Assembly: GCF_003589595.1 (NCBI RefSeq)
Contig: NW_020653713.1
Span: 2,675,551-2,739,550, forward strand
Direction of reading: 5' to 3'
DNA: 64,000 bases
From: Hyposmocoma kahamanoa
Taxonomy: Eukaryota; Arthropoda; Insecta; Lepidoptera; Cosmopterigidae
Shown: positions 21,111 to 32,899 of the stretch, in pieces
Numbering within the stretch: the first letter of the stretch is position 1
Layout: each line of letters opens with the position of its first letter
Position numbers and translations under genes: made by a program
The notes under the pieces: generated by a model
What the model was told of the DNA's origin: nothing
Seen by the model: the letters and a program-made list of their open reading frames with translations, nothing else
Databases searched by the model: none

Positions 21111-23844
21111 CAGCCACAGCAGCATCCGCTCACGAGTTGTCTCCTCAAACATATTTTAAAGGAAATGGGTGGCTTTCCAAACGAAGCCGCCGCAAGCTAG
21201 TGCACCACAGCGACCATGACTGCTTCGGATTGAATGCATGGACCAATTGCATTATTCAAGAGAACTGCTTATTAAAATATCTAGACGGCGCTGTTCCATA
21301 GCCTGGAAGTAGTTTACATTGTAAATGGCAGTGGGTATTACTTAATTCCTGTTTAATATGAAAATATAAGTATAAATAAGTTGGTCTTTTTCTTTTTTTC
21401 CTTAAAATATTATTCAAATATTGATCGTGAGCTGAAATTATTTTTTGGACTTTAACAAATATGCGTATCAATAGATGGCATTGTGCGTTTGACAGTAATT
21501 TAAAAATTAATGCATGCTAATGGGTAGACAATAATAAATAAATAATAATAAAATGCTTATTATAGTAATACAATTAACTTTCCATTAACAGTGGATGGTA
21601 CCTCCTATTAAGCTTATCAAGTCTGTGTTAGAAGGTACCGCTCTTCCACAGATATAAATGCACATTTAACATTTTTAACTTATACTTAATTTAGTGTTTA
21701 ATTTTTACATTTCCAAACAACGTCAAAACAAACAATTTTTAACAATTTTCAACGTTCTTAACTTCTAATTTTAAATTTTATTTGTATCTCAAAACGTATG
21801 TTTGTGTGCGCAGGGTGTGTGTGTTAACCTGTTGCCATAGATTAGGAAAGTAGTGTTTTAATATATCTTCGGTTTCCTCATACGATTTCGACAGTACCTA
21901 TTTTGATATGTTTCTTTCAGTCTCTATAACGTTTGGCGTATATTTCTAAGGGTATTTTAAGGGTATTATAAATTGCCAGCAGTGTATATAAAAATGTACG
22001 CAATAAGCGCCATCTAGTTGATTTGTTTGTTATCAATACAAATTAAATTAGTTACAAAATAGCTTTTTGGCACTCGTTGCGACATCTGGTATACTAATGA
22101 ATACTAAATACCCGACTACGCTTTCTTGTAACGCGATTACCTGTCTCTCGAGTCATTCGTCCTTGGTACTACTACCAATAAAAAAAAAAACTCTGGATTA
22201 GTTAAAAACTAAGTTCCAGTTTAACTATTAATGTCCTCACATTTCGGACTACCGGAACGCGGATCAGAGTTTAGAACTAAAAAGTGGGACTAACAAAGCA
22301 CTGCTTATGTAAATGCGAGGTGATCTTACCCTTTGTCTTCGCCATTCAAAGAGCGTTAAACCCTTGCCCGCACGAGATTATGGACTCGTTTGAAATTTGA
22401 ACTAAAATGCGAAGGAAATTCTAGTTATTTTCATACTATGTTCGTAATGACTCTTTCTTTGAATAGGCTTCGGACTCAGGTTGGTCGGAGCAGGGACATT
22501 TGTTCAGGTGGGGATGGTACCAAACTGGATTGCTTGCGCGCTGCGATTCAAATTATACAGTGTATGCCATCGATATGATAAGAAGATTGCTTGTTTGTAT
22601 GCAATAAGGGCGCGTTCAATTTAGACGCTCGTAGACAGTCGCGCGTCTTTGAAGCGGGTATGACTGTGGCGCGTTTCGAGAGTGTCTGAAGTGCAACCAA
22701 ATTTTTATTGTTATCTTATTTCGTGCACAGAACGAAAAGATCGTTTAGGAAGTCGAAAACCTTGGGGCACACACTGTACACAGACAACAAAAATTAGCAT
22801 TAGCACAGATTTGGTTTGAAAATATTCAATAAATTTTACACGTAAATCTTCCCTAGGCATTTTCATTTCCAGACGATTGGAATAACTAGCAGAACTGCTA
22901 TCCCATACTGCAGGGTCGATGATGTATGATGTTAATATTATCGATAAAATCGCCGATTATATCGTTAACCATTGTGGTCAGGCAAACTATAAGCTGTTGC
23001 AATATATTTTAAACGAAACGTAAACAAATCAGTTTGGTTAAATTTCTAAAATAGTCACTCAATAAATCAAATAAGTAACACTTACACGTATATTTCGAAC
23101 ATTCTGACTAGACATCTAATTACTTTTTCCAACAATATTCATTTGAATAACATATTAAAATTAAATTATTTGAAAAATGGTAGTCGAAAAGTGAGGTTAT
23201 CCTTAATTAAAGATGTATGAACAGTGTATGGTTTGCATAGTGCTGTATGAAAAAAACATTTCGTTCATACAATTAAAGTTCTTGTAATCGATTAGTAAAT
23301 CGAAAATTGCAATCGCAATCTAAAGAGTATCTAAGTGTAAGGATTTGAAAGAGGATTTAAAATTAAGGTTTCGGAAATTTTAAATATGCTTTTATAGGTT
23401 ATGTAATAAAAACTGAAAGTATGAGTCAATTACATAATCGATTAATTAGTTGGCAGTAAATTTGGCCATCACATCGTCTATGGTCGGGTCAGAGACTTGT
23501 TTGTTTACTTTTTGTTTTAAATGAATTAAAACGACGTATATACACCTGTATGTGTAATTATAAACACACATTTTCATTAGATGAGGCAACCCTTATAGAA
23601 AGCCGTATATTCTCAATAGCAACATAAAGTATATACAATCAGGCTATTTAATTAAATTCCCAATAGATTGATATAAATAGTATTTGAATGCACAGTGCCG
23701 CGGTGCGTTTCATGTGATGGTAATATATCGTCGCCGTCTGACGTCACCCATTGAGCGCTGTTATTTATGCATGTCCCACTATGCACTGGAGATAATGCGT
23801 TATTAATCTAGAAGCTATGTAGAAGGCACAGATAAAACAATAGC
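21111..23844. other. unassigned DNA, mostly AT-rich
   Basis: I could not place any repeat family or coding motif in these 2.7 kb. Open frames at 21011-21301, 21471-21256 and 22390-22578 show no recognisable domain. A balanced patch lies at 22600-22690. Confidence 0.35.
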
Positions 23845-23900
23845 CCCGGGTTCGATTCACAGTAGAACCAACATGGTAAACTTTTTAAAATAGCGAGTTT
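23845..23900 (+). mobile_element. tRNA-derived SINE fragment
   Basis: GCCCCGGGTTCGATTCACAG followed by GTAGAACCAACATGG matches the T-arm and the start of the body of the SINE at 32705-32820 (GGGTTAGATTCCCGG, GTAGAGCCAATTTGG). The A-box side is lost. Confidence 0.5.
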
Positions 23901-23916
23901 GAGTTTTTATTAAAAT

Positions 23917-24010
23917 CGAGAATCATCAAAATCGAATTATCGCGTAACATACATATAAAAAAAAACATACAGCCGTATTGAGAACCTCCTCCTTTCTTGA
24001 GGTCGGTAAA
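23917..24010 (+). mobile_element. Rep-F, 3' fragment
   Basis: It carries GAATCATCAAAATCG, CGCGTAACATACAT, TATTGAGAACCTCCTCC and the right end TTGAGGTCGGTAAAA, colinear with 7040-7122. Confidence 0.7.
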
Positions 24011-24557
24011 AATAAAATACAATTATGTAACAAACGCAAAGTTGATTAAAATATAAATAATAGAAAGGGGGATTGCAAATGAATGATTCGTGTGTAAAGT
24101 GTTAATATTAACATCAAACCTTGAGTTGATGATATAAGAAGCCGAAGTCTGCAATTATCCCAAACATGAGTTTAACTTACCTGAAAAAAAAAATAAAGAC
24201 AATGTTTTTAAACAGTTCAACGAATCAGGCAAAGAATGACATATTATTATTTTATTTCTTTCCATTAACTATTGAACACTTTCAATTTTTTTTAAATTAA
24301 TTTATTAAATAATATACTTTCACCTTTTTAGTTTCTGCAGTTGCATTTGGAGAATGTAAATTTACATTAACTTATTACTAAGACAAATTTTATCGTAATG
24401 TATACACGGGTTTCGGAATGTGGTCTAGTCCATTAATGTATCAAACTATATCTGTTACCATGTGATGATTACATTCTGTTTGCGTACGTTTAAAATAAAA
24501 TAAAATAAAAATAAATAAAAGTGTCAGACAATACCTTTTTCATTTCTTTTTTTATAA
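24011..24557. other. unassigned AT-rich DNA with AAAAT repeat
   Basis: AT-rich. A short AAAAT/AAAT array lies at about 24492-24520. No gene seen. Confidence 0.45.
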
Positions 24558-24905
24558 AAAAAACCCGACCTCAAAAGTACTTGGAATTACATATAATTAC
24601 CAAGTTTTATTGAAATTGGTTACCGGAAAGTACAAACCTAGATTCATCCCCTAGTTCGCCACTATACGGGATTTGACACAGGAGATAATAAAAATCTGTT
24701 CTCACTACTCAAAGCATATTGAGTAGTGAGAACAGAGAGAGAAACGCCTTGAATAACCGCTATTTATAAAATTAAGGCGCTATTTATAAAAATGAATCTT
24801 CATGCGTGGGCAGCCACCCTTAGAAGTGGATGATTTTCCACCAACAAAAAAAGAATCATGAAAATCGGTTCACAAATACCGGAGTTACCGAAGTCGGTTA
24901 AAAAA
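24558..24905 (+). mobile_element. Rep-F copy interrupted by extra sequence
   Basis: The left part (CCGACCTCAAAAGTAC to GGATTCATCCCCTAGTT) and the right part (CCAACAAAAAAAGAATC to GAAGTCGGTTAAAA) are normal Rep-F. Between about 24670 and 24815 lies foreign or rearranged sequence with a perfect hairpin (24696-24735) and two copies of CGCTATTTATAAAA. Confidence 0.7.
24696..24735 (+). repeat. perfect 17-bp hairpin
   Basis: The arm CTGTTCTCACTACTCAA (24696-24712) is repeated as its exact inverse complement at 24719-24735 around a 6-nt loop. Confidence 0.9.
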
Positions 24906-25300
24906 CTAGATATTTTCTTTCCATCTTAAACTTTTATTTCATTGTTAAAATAAGTGCGCGTTTTGGACACCAAGTTGGAGCCAGTTCTATATAAATCAAC
25001 ATCTCAATTTATAGCAATTTAATACGTGGTCTGGGGTCGTTAAAGTTAAGTATAGACTGTAAATAGTTGAAACAAAGGGCTTCGAGCCTGTTATGGACAA
25101 ACTAGCGTGCTATCACACTGCAGTAACGTTAGTTTATAGCACACTATTATAATGATGGTTAGTAAAGTTATAAATTCAGGTGATTGTGTGCTAGTAGCTA
25201 ACGGAATTTGAACCCTGTATTGGGAGCACTATTATACTTTGGTGTTCATGTTTTAGTTGTCTGTTCTAAAAAATAATATCGCATTGTTAATAGGGCGTAG
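24906..25300. other. unassigned DNA
   Basis: Nothing recognised. Confidence 0.4.
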
Positions 25301-25301
25301 A

Positions 25302-25500
25302 ACTGACGGCCGTTGGGGCAGACAGGTTCTGGAATGGAGACCACGACCCGGGAGGCGTTCAGTGAGACGGCCCTCTACTAGACGGGCCTGGTAAGGGCGG
25401 CGGGTAACTGATGGATGTTCGCCGCGTCAGATCGTCTAGTCAGGAAATCTTTTGGGGAGGCCTATGGCCAGCAGTGGACGTCTTCTCACTGACACGATGA
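25302..25500 (+). pseudogene. RTE-type LINE C-terminus and 3' end
   Basis: The frame from about 25308 reads GRWGRQVLEWRPRPGRRSVR and then RPSTRRAW before a stop at 25392-25394. Other frames carry the remaining pieces (TDGC, SGNLLGRPMASSGRL). This is the familiar tail of RTE-clade ORF2 in Lepidoptera, ending in the GGCCTATGGCCAGCAGTGGA DNA block. The reverse-transcriptase core is missing. It is a 5'-truncated dead copy. Confidence 0.75.
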
Positions 25501-26769
25501 ATACAATAGTGCATCAATTCAAAAAGTGTATTTTTACAGAAACGAATGCTCACTTCTCGGGAGAGATTACTAAAATTTGTGTATAGGTTAAAGATTATTA
25601 CTGACATCTAAACAATTTCCTATTTAAAAGTAAAAGGGAAAAAATAATTTCATATTTTTCAGTAAGGACCGTTTTATCTAGAACTGGCTCACAAAAACTT
25701 TGTCTTATTTTGAGTTAAGTACTTAGATATTTTTTTATTGTTTTTCACAATATTCTAAGGACGGTTGTATTGACATGTACAGATTAAAATTTTACGTTCA
25801 GTAATGGTATAACCTTGAATTTCACATATTTTGAGTTACAACATATTGCAATAGCAGAGCGACATGACTTTATAAGGCCTCAATATTATATTTAGAACTT
25901 AGTAGAGGTGATTGTCATTATCGTCATATCATTAAACACGTTTTTCAAGTGTTGTGAAAATTTGTCAAAGGTGGAAATTCCTAAATGGCACTTGATTATT
26001 AAAATATAAAAAAAAATGTAAATTTTTATTTTTGCTTAGAATGTTGCTTAGTGGTAATAGACTCATAAAGCAGCACTCTAGTTGTTGAATAAAAACTCTA
26101 GTTGTTGAATAAAAGGCTAAGAAATTTTAAAATATTGTTTTTTATTATATAGAAATAAATGGTCGTTACACATGTTACAATTTTTGGAAGTGAGAGATAC
26201 GGTGTTGACCATAATAAAAATTACCGGTGTTGCTATAATGAGACTTAAAAATGTTGCTGTTTTATGCAAATTAATATTGTTATACAAATATTATTACGAA
26301 TTTTTATGTTCTGTACTGAACACTAGTTAATACTTCAACAATGCATGTTCTATAAGAAACTATTTGCCGATCAAACACAAGGGTAAGTGACGTAATCCCC
26401 GGCTTATGACGACAACAGGTAACCGGTCGCTTTAGAAGATTAAAACTTTTGACATGATACCCTGTTACCGCGAAGGAGCCTGTTCAGACACCGTTTGAAG
26501 TTTGTAATGTGGTTAAATCTGGATTTTAATGAAATTAATATTACGGTGAAGATTGTTCGAGATTGAAGACGCTTTGAGTTTATAAAAATATGAAAGGAAC
26601 AGGTTGGTTTCCTCATCACTAAATCTATACAAAGAGGACGAGAGGAGAGGAGAGTTTTTTTTTTAAAGTGTATTCTCGTTGAACGTATTCAACATTATAA
26701 TTATAACAGATCGAACAAATTCAAAAAAACATTCAAACATAATCGGGCTACGCTCTTCTAACTGAGCTT
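25501..26769. other. unassigned AT-rich DNA
   Basis: No family or gene. It includes a tandem duplication of the 20-mer ACTCTAGTTGTTGAATAAAA at 26075-26114. Confidence 0.45.
26075..26114 (+). repeat. tandem duplication, 20-bp unit, two copies
   Basis: Two identical 20-bp units, ACTCTAGTTGTTGAATAAAA, lie directly next to each other. The perfect identity suggests a recent event. Confidence 0.92.
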
Positions 26770-26892
26770 TTTTTAACCGACTTACAATAAAGAAGGTGGT
26801 TCTCAATTCCGCTGTATGTTTTTTTTGTATGTATGTTAAGTTACATTACATTTGTGAACCAATTTTAAGGATTATTTTTTTGTTGGAAAGAT
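26770..26892 (-). mobile_element. Rep-F fragment, minus strand
   Basis: It starts with the terminal TAACCGACTTACAATAAAGA and continues with GGTGGTTCTCAATTCCGCTG, GTGAACCAATTTTAAGGAT and TTTTTTTGTTGGAAAGA. It breaks off just before a Rep-A fragment. Confidence 0.7.
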
Positions 26893-26914
26893 CTTATGTC
26901 TGCTGCAGTCTTCA

Positions 26915-27067
26915 TGTTGGAAGATCTTAGGGGCACTGCCACTGTGCTCGTCATCCTGAGGCATAAGTTGACCAATATCATGTGCCTGCAATTCCACCAG
27001 CACCCTCACCCTTCAAAACCAAAACACAGTAATGCTCACATTACTGCTTGGCGGCAGAAATAGGTAA
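26915..27067 (-). mobile_element. Rep-A copy, truncated on both sides
   Basis: It runs from AGATCTTAGGGGCACTGCC to GGCAGAAATAGGTAAG. The first hairpin is perfect. The head and the A-tail are both missing. Confidence 0.8.
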
Positions 27068-27508
27068 GTTTTTTTTGGTAAGTTGATATATACGTATACT
27101 TAAGCATTTTATAATACTCGTAGTTAATTATGAACGTTTAAAAATAAACTTATTTTGATAAAAAAAATATTTTGATATTAGATATTTTAAGTTTAGTACC
27201 TATCCTTTAAAAAATTTTTTTGAAGTTGTGTTTTATTTTAAATAATTGATGCGACAAAATGATAAATAAATTATTACAATAATTGTGATTCGTGTTTATT
27301 TCATCAAGTTTTTTATAAATATAAAATAAAGGTAGGCACTGTATTAGTCTCTATGAAAACACTTTGAAATAACGTGAACTTAATAAAGTAGAAAATAGAA
27401 GCTAATAATAACACCCACATATGACAAAAATATTATTTCAGTAAAAGCATTTTTGTGTCTACCAGTACATTTAATTAAAAAACTGAATTACTCTTTTCGT
27501 AACTAAGC
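27068..27508. other. unassigned AT-rich DNA
   Basis: Very AT-rich. Nothing recognised. Confidence 0.5.
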
Positions 27509-27698
27509 GGTTACACACGGCGATTTTTAGCAATGATGCAAACGCGATGCAGTCGCTAATCGTCCACCTTTACATACATGCGCGATTTTAAGCAGCGATG
27601 TAAGCGCGCGACTGCATTGATACAAACGCGCGGCTGCATCGATGAAATCGCCTATAAATTGCAAGTGTAGCCACTGCTAAAACTCGCCGTATGTAACC
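27509..27698. mobile_element. foldback miniature element (GGTTACACACGGCGA ends)
   Basis: The left end GGTTACACACGGCGATTTTT and the right end are inverted repeats over about 27 bp with a few mismatches. The interior is rich in GCGCG and GATGCA. No coding sequence and no second copy in the window. The flanking target duplication is not clear. Confidence 0.7.
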
Positions 27699-27706
27699 AC
27701 TCTACT

Positions 27707-27956
27707 GCTCTAGACAGACAGACTGCATTCCAACTGCACTTCGATTGCAAATTTGCAGTTTGAATGCAGTTGGTCCAACTGCATTCGAACTGCATTCAAC
27801 CGTTTCGTTAGAACTGCACGCCAACTGCACACCGACTGCAATCGCGCTGCATGGTCGACGTGCTGTTCAAATGCAGTTTGACCAACATTTTAACAGCATT
27901 CAAACTGCAAATTTGCAGTCGGAGTGCAGTTGAAACGCAGTCCATCTGTCTAGAGC
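27707..27956. mobile_element. foldback element with AACTGCA subrepeats
   Basis: Inverted terminal repeats of about 58 bp begin GCTCTAGACAGA; the two arms share CAACTGCAC and TGCAAATTTGCAGTTTGAAT. The interior holds many AACTGCA/TGCAGTT repeats in both orientations. It starts 8 bp after the preceding foldback element. Short frames on both strands (27745-27933, 28017-27808) are translation artefacts of the symmetry. Confidence 0.8.
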
Positions 27957-30747
27957 CTAATAGTAGAGGCCATGAATCGGGTGCAAACAAAACGGGGGCA
28001 AAAGAAACCGGCGACAAAACGAAGGACCCGATATCACAGGCTTTCGAACATTTCGAATTTTCCGAATAAATACAAGAGTCAAAGTGACATTTAGAGCTCT
28101 TAAAGCAGTCGACACTGAGAGCATATTTCGTTAGCTATCTGCCTAATTCGCCTAATAAAGGACTCACCGTGACCCCCGACCCCTTTTATGACCTTACCCC
28201 CACTAATATGCCCCTAACACTTATAAAGACAAATGGCGCCCGCCCATTCTTTGCGTTTATGCTGGTACACGGTTAAAAGGGTTTTTAGTTCGGTCATAAT
28301 TAATTGGACGGCAGAATGTTCTCAAAATTTTGGTTATATTTTTATTTGCAAGTTTAATTGCTGGTAAGTTTTAAGCACCATCATTATGTTTAAGATAATG
28401 AAGCTATTTAACGCATTAGTAGAAATAAGAATTGTTTCAACTGAATTCAGCCACTTTCATGAAGGCTTTTGCGAGACCTTACAAAGAAGATTAGTTTCTC
28501 TAAAATGCTAAAATCATTTTGTAATTGAAGAGAAAATTATTATTCTCGACCGAGTACCTCGTAGATTTAAATCATGTTCTTGAGTCTCTTTGGTGAAGAA
28601 GTTATTATAAGCATCTACATTTTAAACTAATAAAAAAACATAATTGTGGCCGGCGGTAAAATTCGGACGATTTTGCATAATATTCAAGGTAATCCATCGT
28701 CTGAAAAGAAATTTCTCATAAGAAATTCCATTGGATCGTGGAATAGCGCCTCCACGGAAGGGTTCCTCAGTAATAAAGTAATTTATCCACTTCCGATAAC
28801 AGGGCAATAATCCCTTGCCGTACTCCAAGTTAGAAAATACTTTACGAGAGAAAGCTTCTCTTCAATTTTGCAGAATGTTCAACGTTCCATCGAGTTTTAG
28901 AATTTCACGCGTGAGCTTCAGAGGACGCGAACCAAGATCAAGTTAATGCAAAAATTATTTCTTATTTGCACACTCAAAGTTATAAAAACCTTTAAAGGAT
29001 TAACGTTGAAAAGTTAGTGTTAATAATTCAATGCATAAGAATAACATTGAAAAAGTGGACGTTATTTAAAACTATTCCCTTTTCCAAAAATGTTTGCATT
29101 AAAAATTCAAGGGAAAATCAGGAATATCTGAAGCGTTGATTCGAAAGTGCGAGGCAGCCGATAAGACTGCAGTTACAACTTGCATAAGCGAAGTGAACGA
29201 AGCGAAGCAACCTACGCGAAGAGAGATTGTGTGAAGTCGAGGGAAGCCTCAAATCCCTGCCGCTGAAGAACTTAGTACTTAAGGCGGATTAAGTAAAAAC
29301 CGCTGCTTAAACTTTACGGGAACTGTAGTTGCTTATCGGAGATTATTCTTTCTCTCGTTCTGTCGAAACTTACTTTTAATAAATACGGGTGTTATTGTTT
29401 CGCTTTACCCCAGTTTCGGGTTTGTTACAACAGCGATCAGAGCTCTGTACGGTCTCCGAGGAATTACGATTATAAACTTGGAGACTCAGTTTCGAATAGT
29501 TACGTTATCAAGTAGATCTTCTCGAGTGTCACTGATAATCACTCAAGGGATTATTATCACATCAATGAACTACTAATCAAGATAATTGTGGTTTCATTTC
29601 GGGCTGTGTGACATTATAGATGTAATAAACTTCGCAGTAGCAACCACTTTCATTCGTGGACCATCTGCTGCTGCGTCATAATTTTCCCTGAAGGAAACCC
29701 TAATTCCTATTGTTAATGACTGTCCCGGGGCAGTTTGTAGTTGCTTCCTTCAACTTGGAAGTTCAGTGGAGTGCACAATATTCGCGATAACGACTATTGC
29801 CTCATGAATATCTCACGAGCGTGGAGCGTTACTGTAAATTAGTTTTGGGCGGTCTCCCGTTTACTTGATGTCATTATTTATTATTTAATAGCGTTGCCTT
29901 GTAACGGAGGAGTGATTAGCTGGGTGCGTTGCAAGCGAAAAGTGTTTATGGGCGCGATTACAGGGGCTGATTTATGGTAAGCAGAGTTGCGCGCTCAGCG
30001 AATAAGCCAATTTAATTTCTAGAATCGGATACCGTGAAGCGTCTTTCGAGACGGAATTCTCGTAGAGACGGGACACAAAGATATCCCTCTTTCAGACTGG
30101 ATAAGTCATATAATACGACAATGTCACGCGATCCAAATCGGATAAGACCCTCATTACGCCGCCCCTCAGCTCACATACCAGAAAGTTGGGCCGTAACAAA
30201 GGGAAGTCAATTCTTGAACGCTAAGATACGGTCAAGTCGCCTTGAGCAACATGCCAAATATTGTGGTGACTGAGCCCAATTTATTGTTATCGTAAGCTTT
30301 CTGAGTACAGCCTTTTCTTTCTCGGGATATTTACTCGCTTGCTAAAGAAAGGCCTGTCAACGTGCTCCATTTTGTTAATAATAATGAGCTGAAATTACAT
30401 CTGCCACCTGTACAAAAAGTAATTAAGGATAAAACGTGAGTAACTCACTAAAAACGTCAGAAAATACCATTGGGCTGGCGTGTTCCGCATTGCGTGATCG
30501 CCACTGGCTAGATAACTAACCTCCGCCATAAAATGGGCTTTATACACAAAAAAAAAAGGTTGGACCCATTTGAGCTGTTATCTGCGTAACGCGCGGTTTT
30601 TTACTAAACCCATTTTTTAACACTATCCGTGGTTTTCATTTAGGTATTAAAACGGAATACATTTATGGAATGAATTTTAATATATTTTTACGCCATTCGA
30701 ATCACGGTATTGTATATTTTGATACAGGTTTTCTGTTATGACAAAAG
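27957..30747. other. repeat-poor island, about 2.8 kb
   Basis: No repeat family of this window occurs here, and base composition is more balanced than the flanks. The frame at 30034-30273 (79 residues, basic) has no motif, and I do not call it a gene. The lack of insertions in such a repeat-laden window hints at constraint, but I see no direct sign of function. Confidence 0.4.
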
Positions 30748-31052
30748 AAGCAGTAGAGCTCCTTACGAAAGAGTTCCTCCAGTGTAGTGCTGCCACCTTC
30801 CCTATTTCTGCCGTCATACAGTAATGTCAGCATTACTGTGTTCCGGTTTTAAAAGGCAAGAGTGCTGGTGAAATTACAGACACATGGGAGTTATCAACTT
30901 ATGTCTCAGGGTGACGGGTGCAGTGGCAGTGCTCCTCTGATCTTTGCGATTTAAAGCTCAGAGCTGCACTGCAACTGCTACGGACAGGCGTATCGTTTAC
31001 CACCAGATGCATAACTTGTTCGTACCGTCATTGGGTATTACAATAACTTTAA
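30748..31052 (+). mobile_element. Rep-A copy, full length
   Basis: Complete from GCAGTAGAGCTCCTTACG to the tail TGGGTATTACAATAAC and an A run (31040-31052). Both hairpins are present, and the first is perfect. Confidence 0.88.
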
Positions 31053-31068
31053 AAAAAAATAGCTCATT

Positions 31069-31266
31069 CATTCTTCATCCCCTAGTTCGCTACCCTTAGA
31101 GGTGGTATATTTTCTTCAAACTTAAATAGGACCAATACTGATATACTCTCTTTCCAACAAAAAAAGAATCAACAAAATCGGTTCACAAATGAATAACCGC
31201 GTAACGTACACACAAAAAAAATGCAGTTGAATTGAAAATCTCCTTCTTTTTAAAGTCAGTTAAAAA
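31069..31266 (+). mobile_element. Rep-F, 5' truncated
   Basis: It starts inside the family at TTCATCCCCTAGTTCGCTAC and runs to the right end AAAGTCAGTTAAAAA. It abuts the A-tail of the Rep-A copy, which suggests that one inserted into or next to the other. Confidence 0.75.
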
Positions 31267-31745
31267 AAAGACTAATTTCATTGCTCTAAAATACAGTTAA
31301 ATGTATATTGCGTTTACTCAACATATAATCAGCCATTCAACGCGCAGCAAGCGTCTAATTAATCCCAAAAATCTGGGATTCAAATCCCGGACATGGGATT
31401 AGTTATGGGAATTATGGCAGCGTTATGGGCATGTTTGTGAATTACTGATATTATCTTAATGGAGTGAAGCCGATTCGCTGAGCTGAGGATGCGTCAGGGT
31501 CAGCTTGTTAGATTAATTGCTTTTATAGACGTTGTTGATTACACATTTATTCAACAGTCAAATGATAAAGCAATGTCTGCCTTATTACTTCAATAAGTAC
31601 AGTCGAATTTACGTTTTTGCGATATTGACTACAATAACAAGATTTTCATCCTCATGTGGGGTAAAGCGGCAGATATACAAACCATATTTGTGTTGCAAAA
31701 ACGAGAGATTCGTTCAGTGTACCGTTTAGGTTTCCGGGTTTCTCT
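31267..31745. other. unassigned DNA
   Basis: A tRNA-T-arm-like string CTGGGATTCAAATCCCGG lies at 31372-31389 with no clear A box. Nothing else. Confidence 0.35.
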
Positions 31746-32230
31746 CAGAGAAAAGTTTAAGGAGACTGGTGTCATGACTGTGGCATCACAGTACATTTAG
31801 ACACATATTTTGTATGAAGATATCCATAATAATAACCTTAGGACTAAGTCCAAACTCATGGTACCACGATTTCGTTTAACTAAGGTAAACGATTCTTTTA
31901 CGGGGAACTGTATACGTTTTGACAATAAGATTCCGGAGTTCATATTAAGATTATCATTTCCTAAGTTTAAAACTTACATTAAAAGTATTTTAATTGAAAA
32001 GTCATAGTACAAAATTGAAGAGTATTTGTTGAATAAAGATGTATGGAAAGACAACAGAATCTTGACTCAAACACATTAAGTTTATTTGAAAAGAGCAATC
32101 TGTCAAATCAGAGTTTCTTGCTCGTTCTTCTCCAGGAGGTCAGCGTACGAACCATGAACGAGCAGTAGCTTAAAAAATGACGTTTTCAAGAGTATAAATT
32201 TTACCTATCGAATAAATGATTTTTGGGAAT
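31746..32230 (+). pseudogene. jockey-like LINE (LINE-D) C-terminus and 3' end
   Basis: The frame 31858-32007 reads RFRLTKVNDSFTGNCIRF, DNKIPEFILRLSFPKFK and IKSILIEKS. This is the usual end of jockey-type ORF2 proteins (SFxGxxIRFYNKIPxxI, KFKxxIKxxL). The 3' untranslated part contains GAGTTTCTTGCTCGTTC, GAACGAGCAGTAGCTTAAAA and TCGAATAAATGATTTTTG. A close relative is at 61141-61515; compared with it, this copy has about 60 extra bases after the stop. The reverse-transcriptase core is absent. Confidence 0.75.
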
Positions 32231-32704
32231 ATTCTTTTCAGTCGCTTATCGTTTGGATATCTTCATAATAACACATCAATGAAACCATCGCCCTTTTTAT
32301 ATCAATTTTCCTTTTCATGTTCTTATAGTACCAATAGTTATGTTACAGGCAGGCAAGAGTCCTATCACGCCTTAATATAAATTTTACAAATAACCTTCCG
32401 AACACGGGTATCTGAGCGTATATCTATTCAAGACTGCGAGTGCATATTGCCTACACAAGCTTTAATGGGTTTTCCAGATAGAATCTGCCTTTAGTACGCG
32501 CAGTGACTCCCATTCACGCTCTAAATTCCGATCTCGAGTGTGATGTTTGATTTACAGTATATTGGGTGTTATTCACGTCGTCTTCATATGCCATTTGTAT
32601 TGCTTATCCATTGTCTTCGTAGGATACGCGTTGTCCATAAAGAGATAGAATATATAGAGAGAGAGAGAGATAAAATTTATTTCATTTTTTCAATATTCCT
32701 TTTT
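32231..32704. other. unassigned DNA with short AG repeat
   Basis: An ATATAGAGAGAGAGAGAGAT stretch lies at about 32651-32671. Otherwise nothing recognised. Confidence 0.5.
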
Positions 32705-32820
32705 TAAAACCTCCGTGGCCTAACGGTTTGCATTGTAGACGCTGAATAAAAAGGTACCGGGTTAGATTCCCGGTAGAGCCAATTTGGGAAATTAACTTTT
32801 CTAAATTGTTCTCATAGTAC
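32705..32820 (+). mobile_element. tRNA-derived SINE (Rep-S)
   Basis: The head CCTCCGTGGCCTAACGGTTT holds an A box (TGGCCTAACGG) and, about 40 bp on, GGGTTAGATTCCCGG, a B-box variant in a pairing T-arm. The body is GTAGAGCCAATTTGGGAAAT and TTTTCTAAATTGTTCT. Relatives: 23845, 58925, 61035. The tRNA part has an extra stretch (GAATAAAAAGGT) between the anticodon and T arms and cannot be a working tRNA. Confidence 0.75.
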
Positions 32821-32899
32821 ATGCAATTCCGTAACTGGAGACCAGGTAATTGATGGGTTGTCTAGCAATAAATTTGTCTAAGATTTTTTCATTTTGTTT

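Noticed and set aside
24696..24735. microRNA precursor
   Set aside because: The stem is only 17 bp with no extended imperfect duplex, and it lies inside a transposable element.
27745..28069. Overlapping open frames on both strands
   Set aside because: They mirror each other because the DNA is a foldback element; not coding.
30034..30273. 79-residue basic open frame that could be an exon
   Set aside because: No motif and no clear splice sites in frame. Kept only as part of the repeat-poor island.
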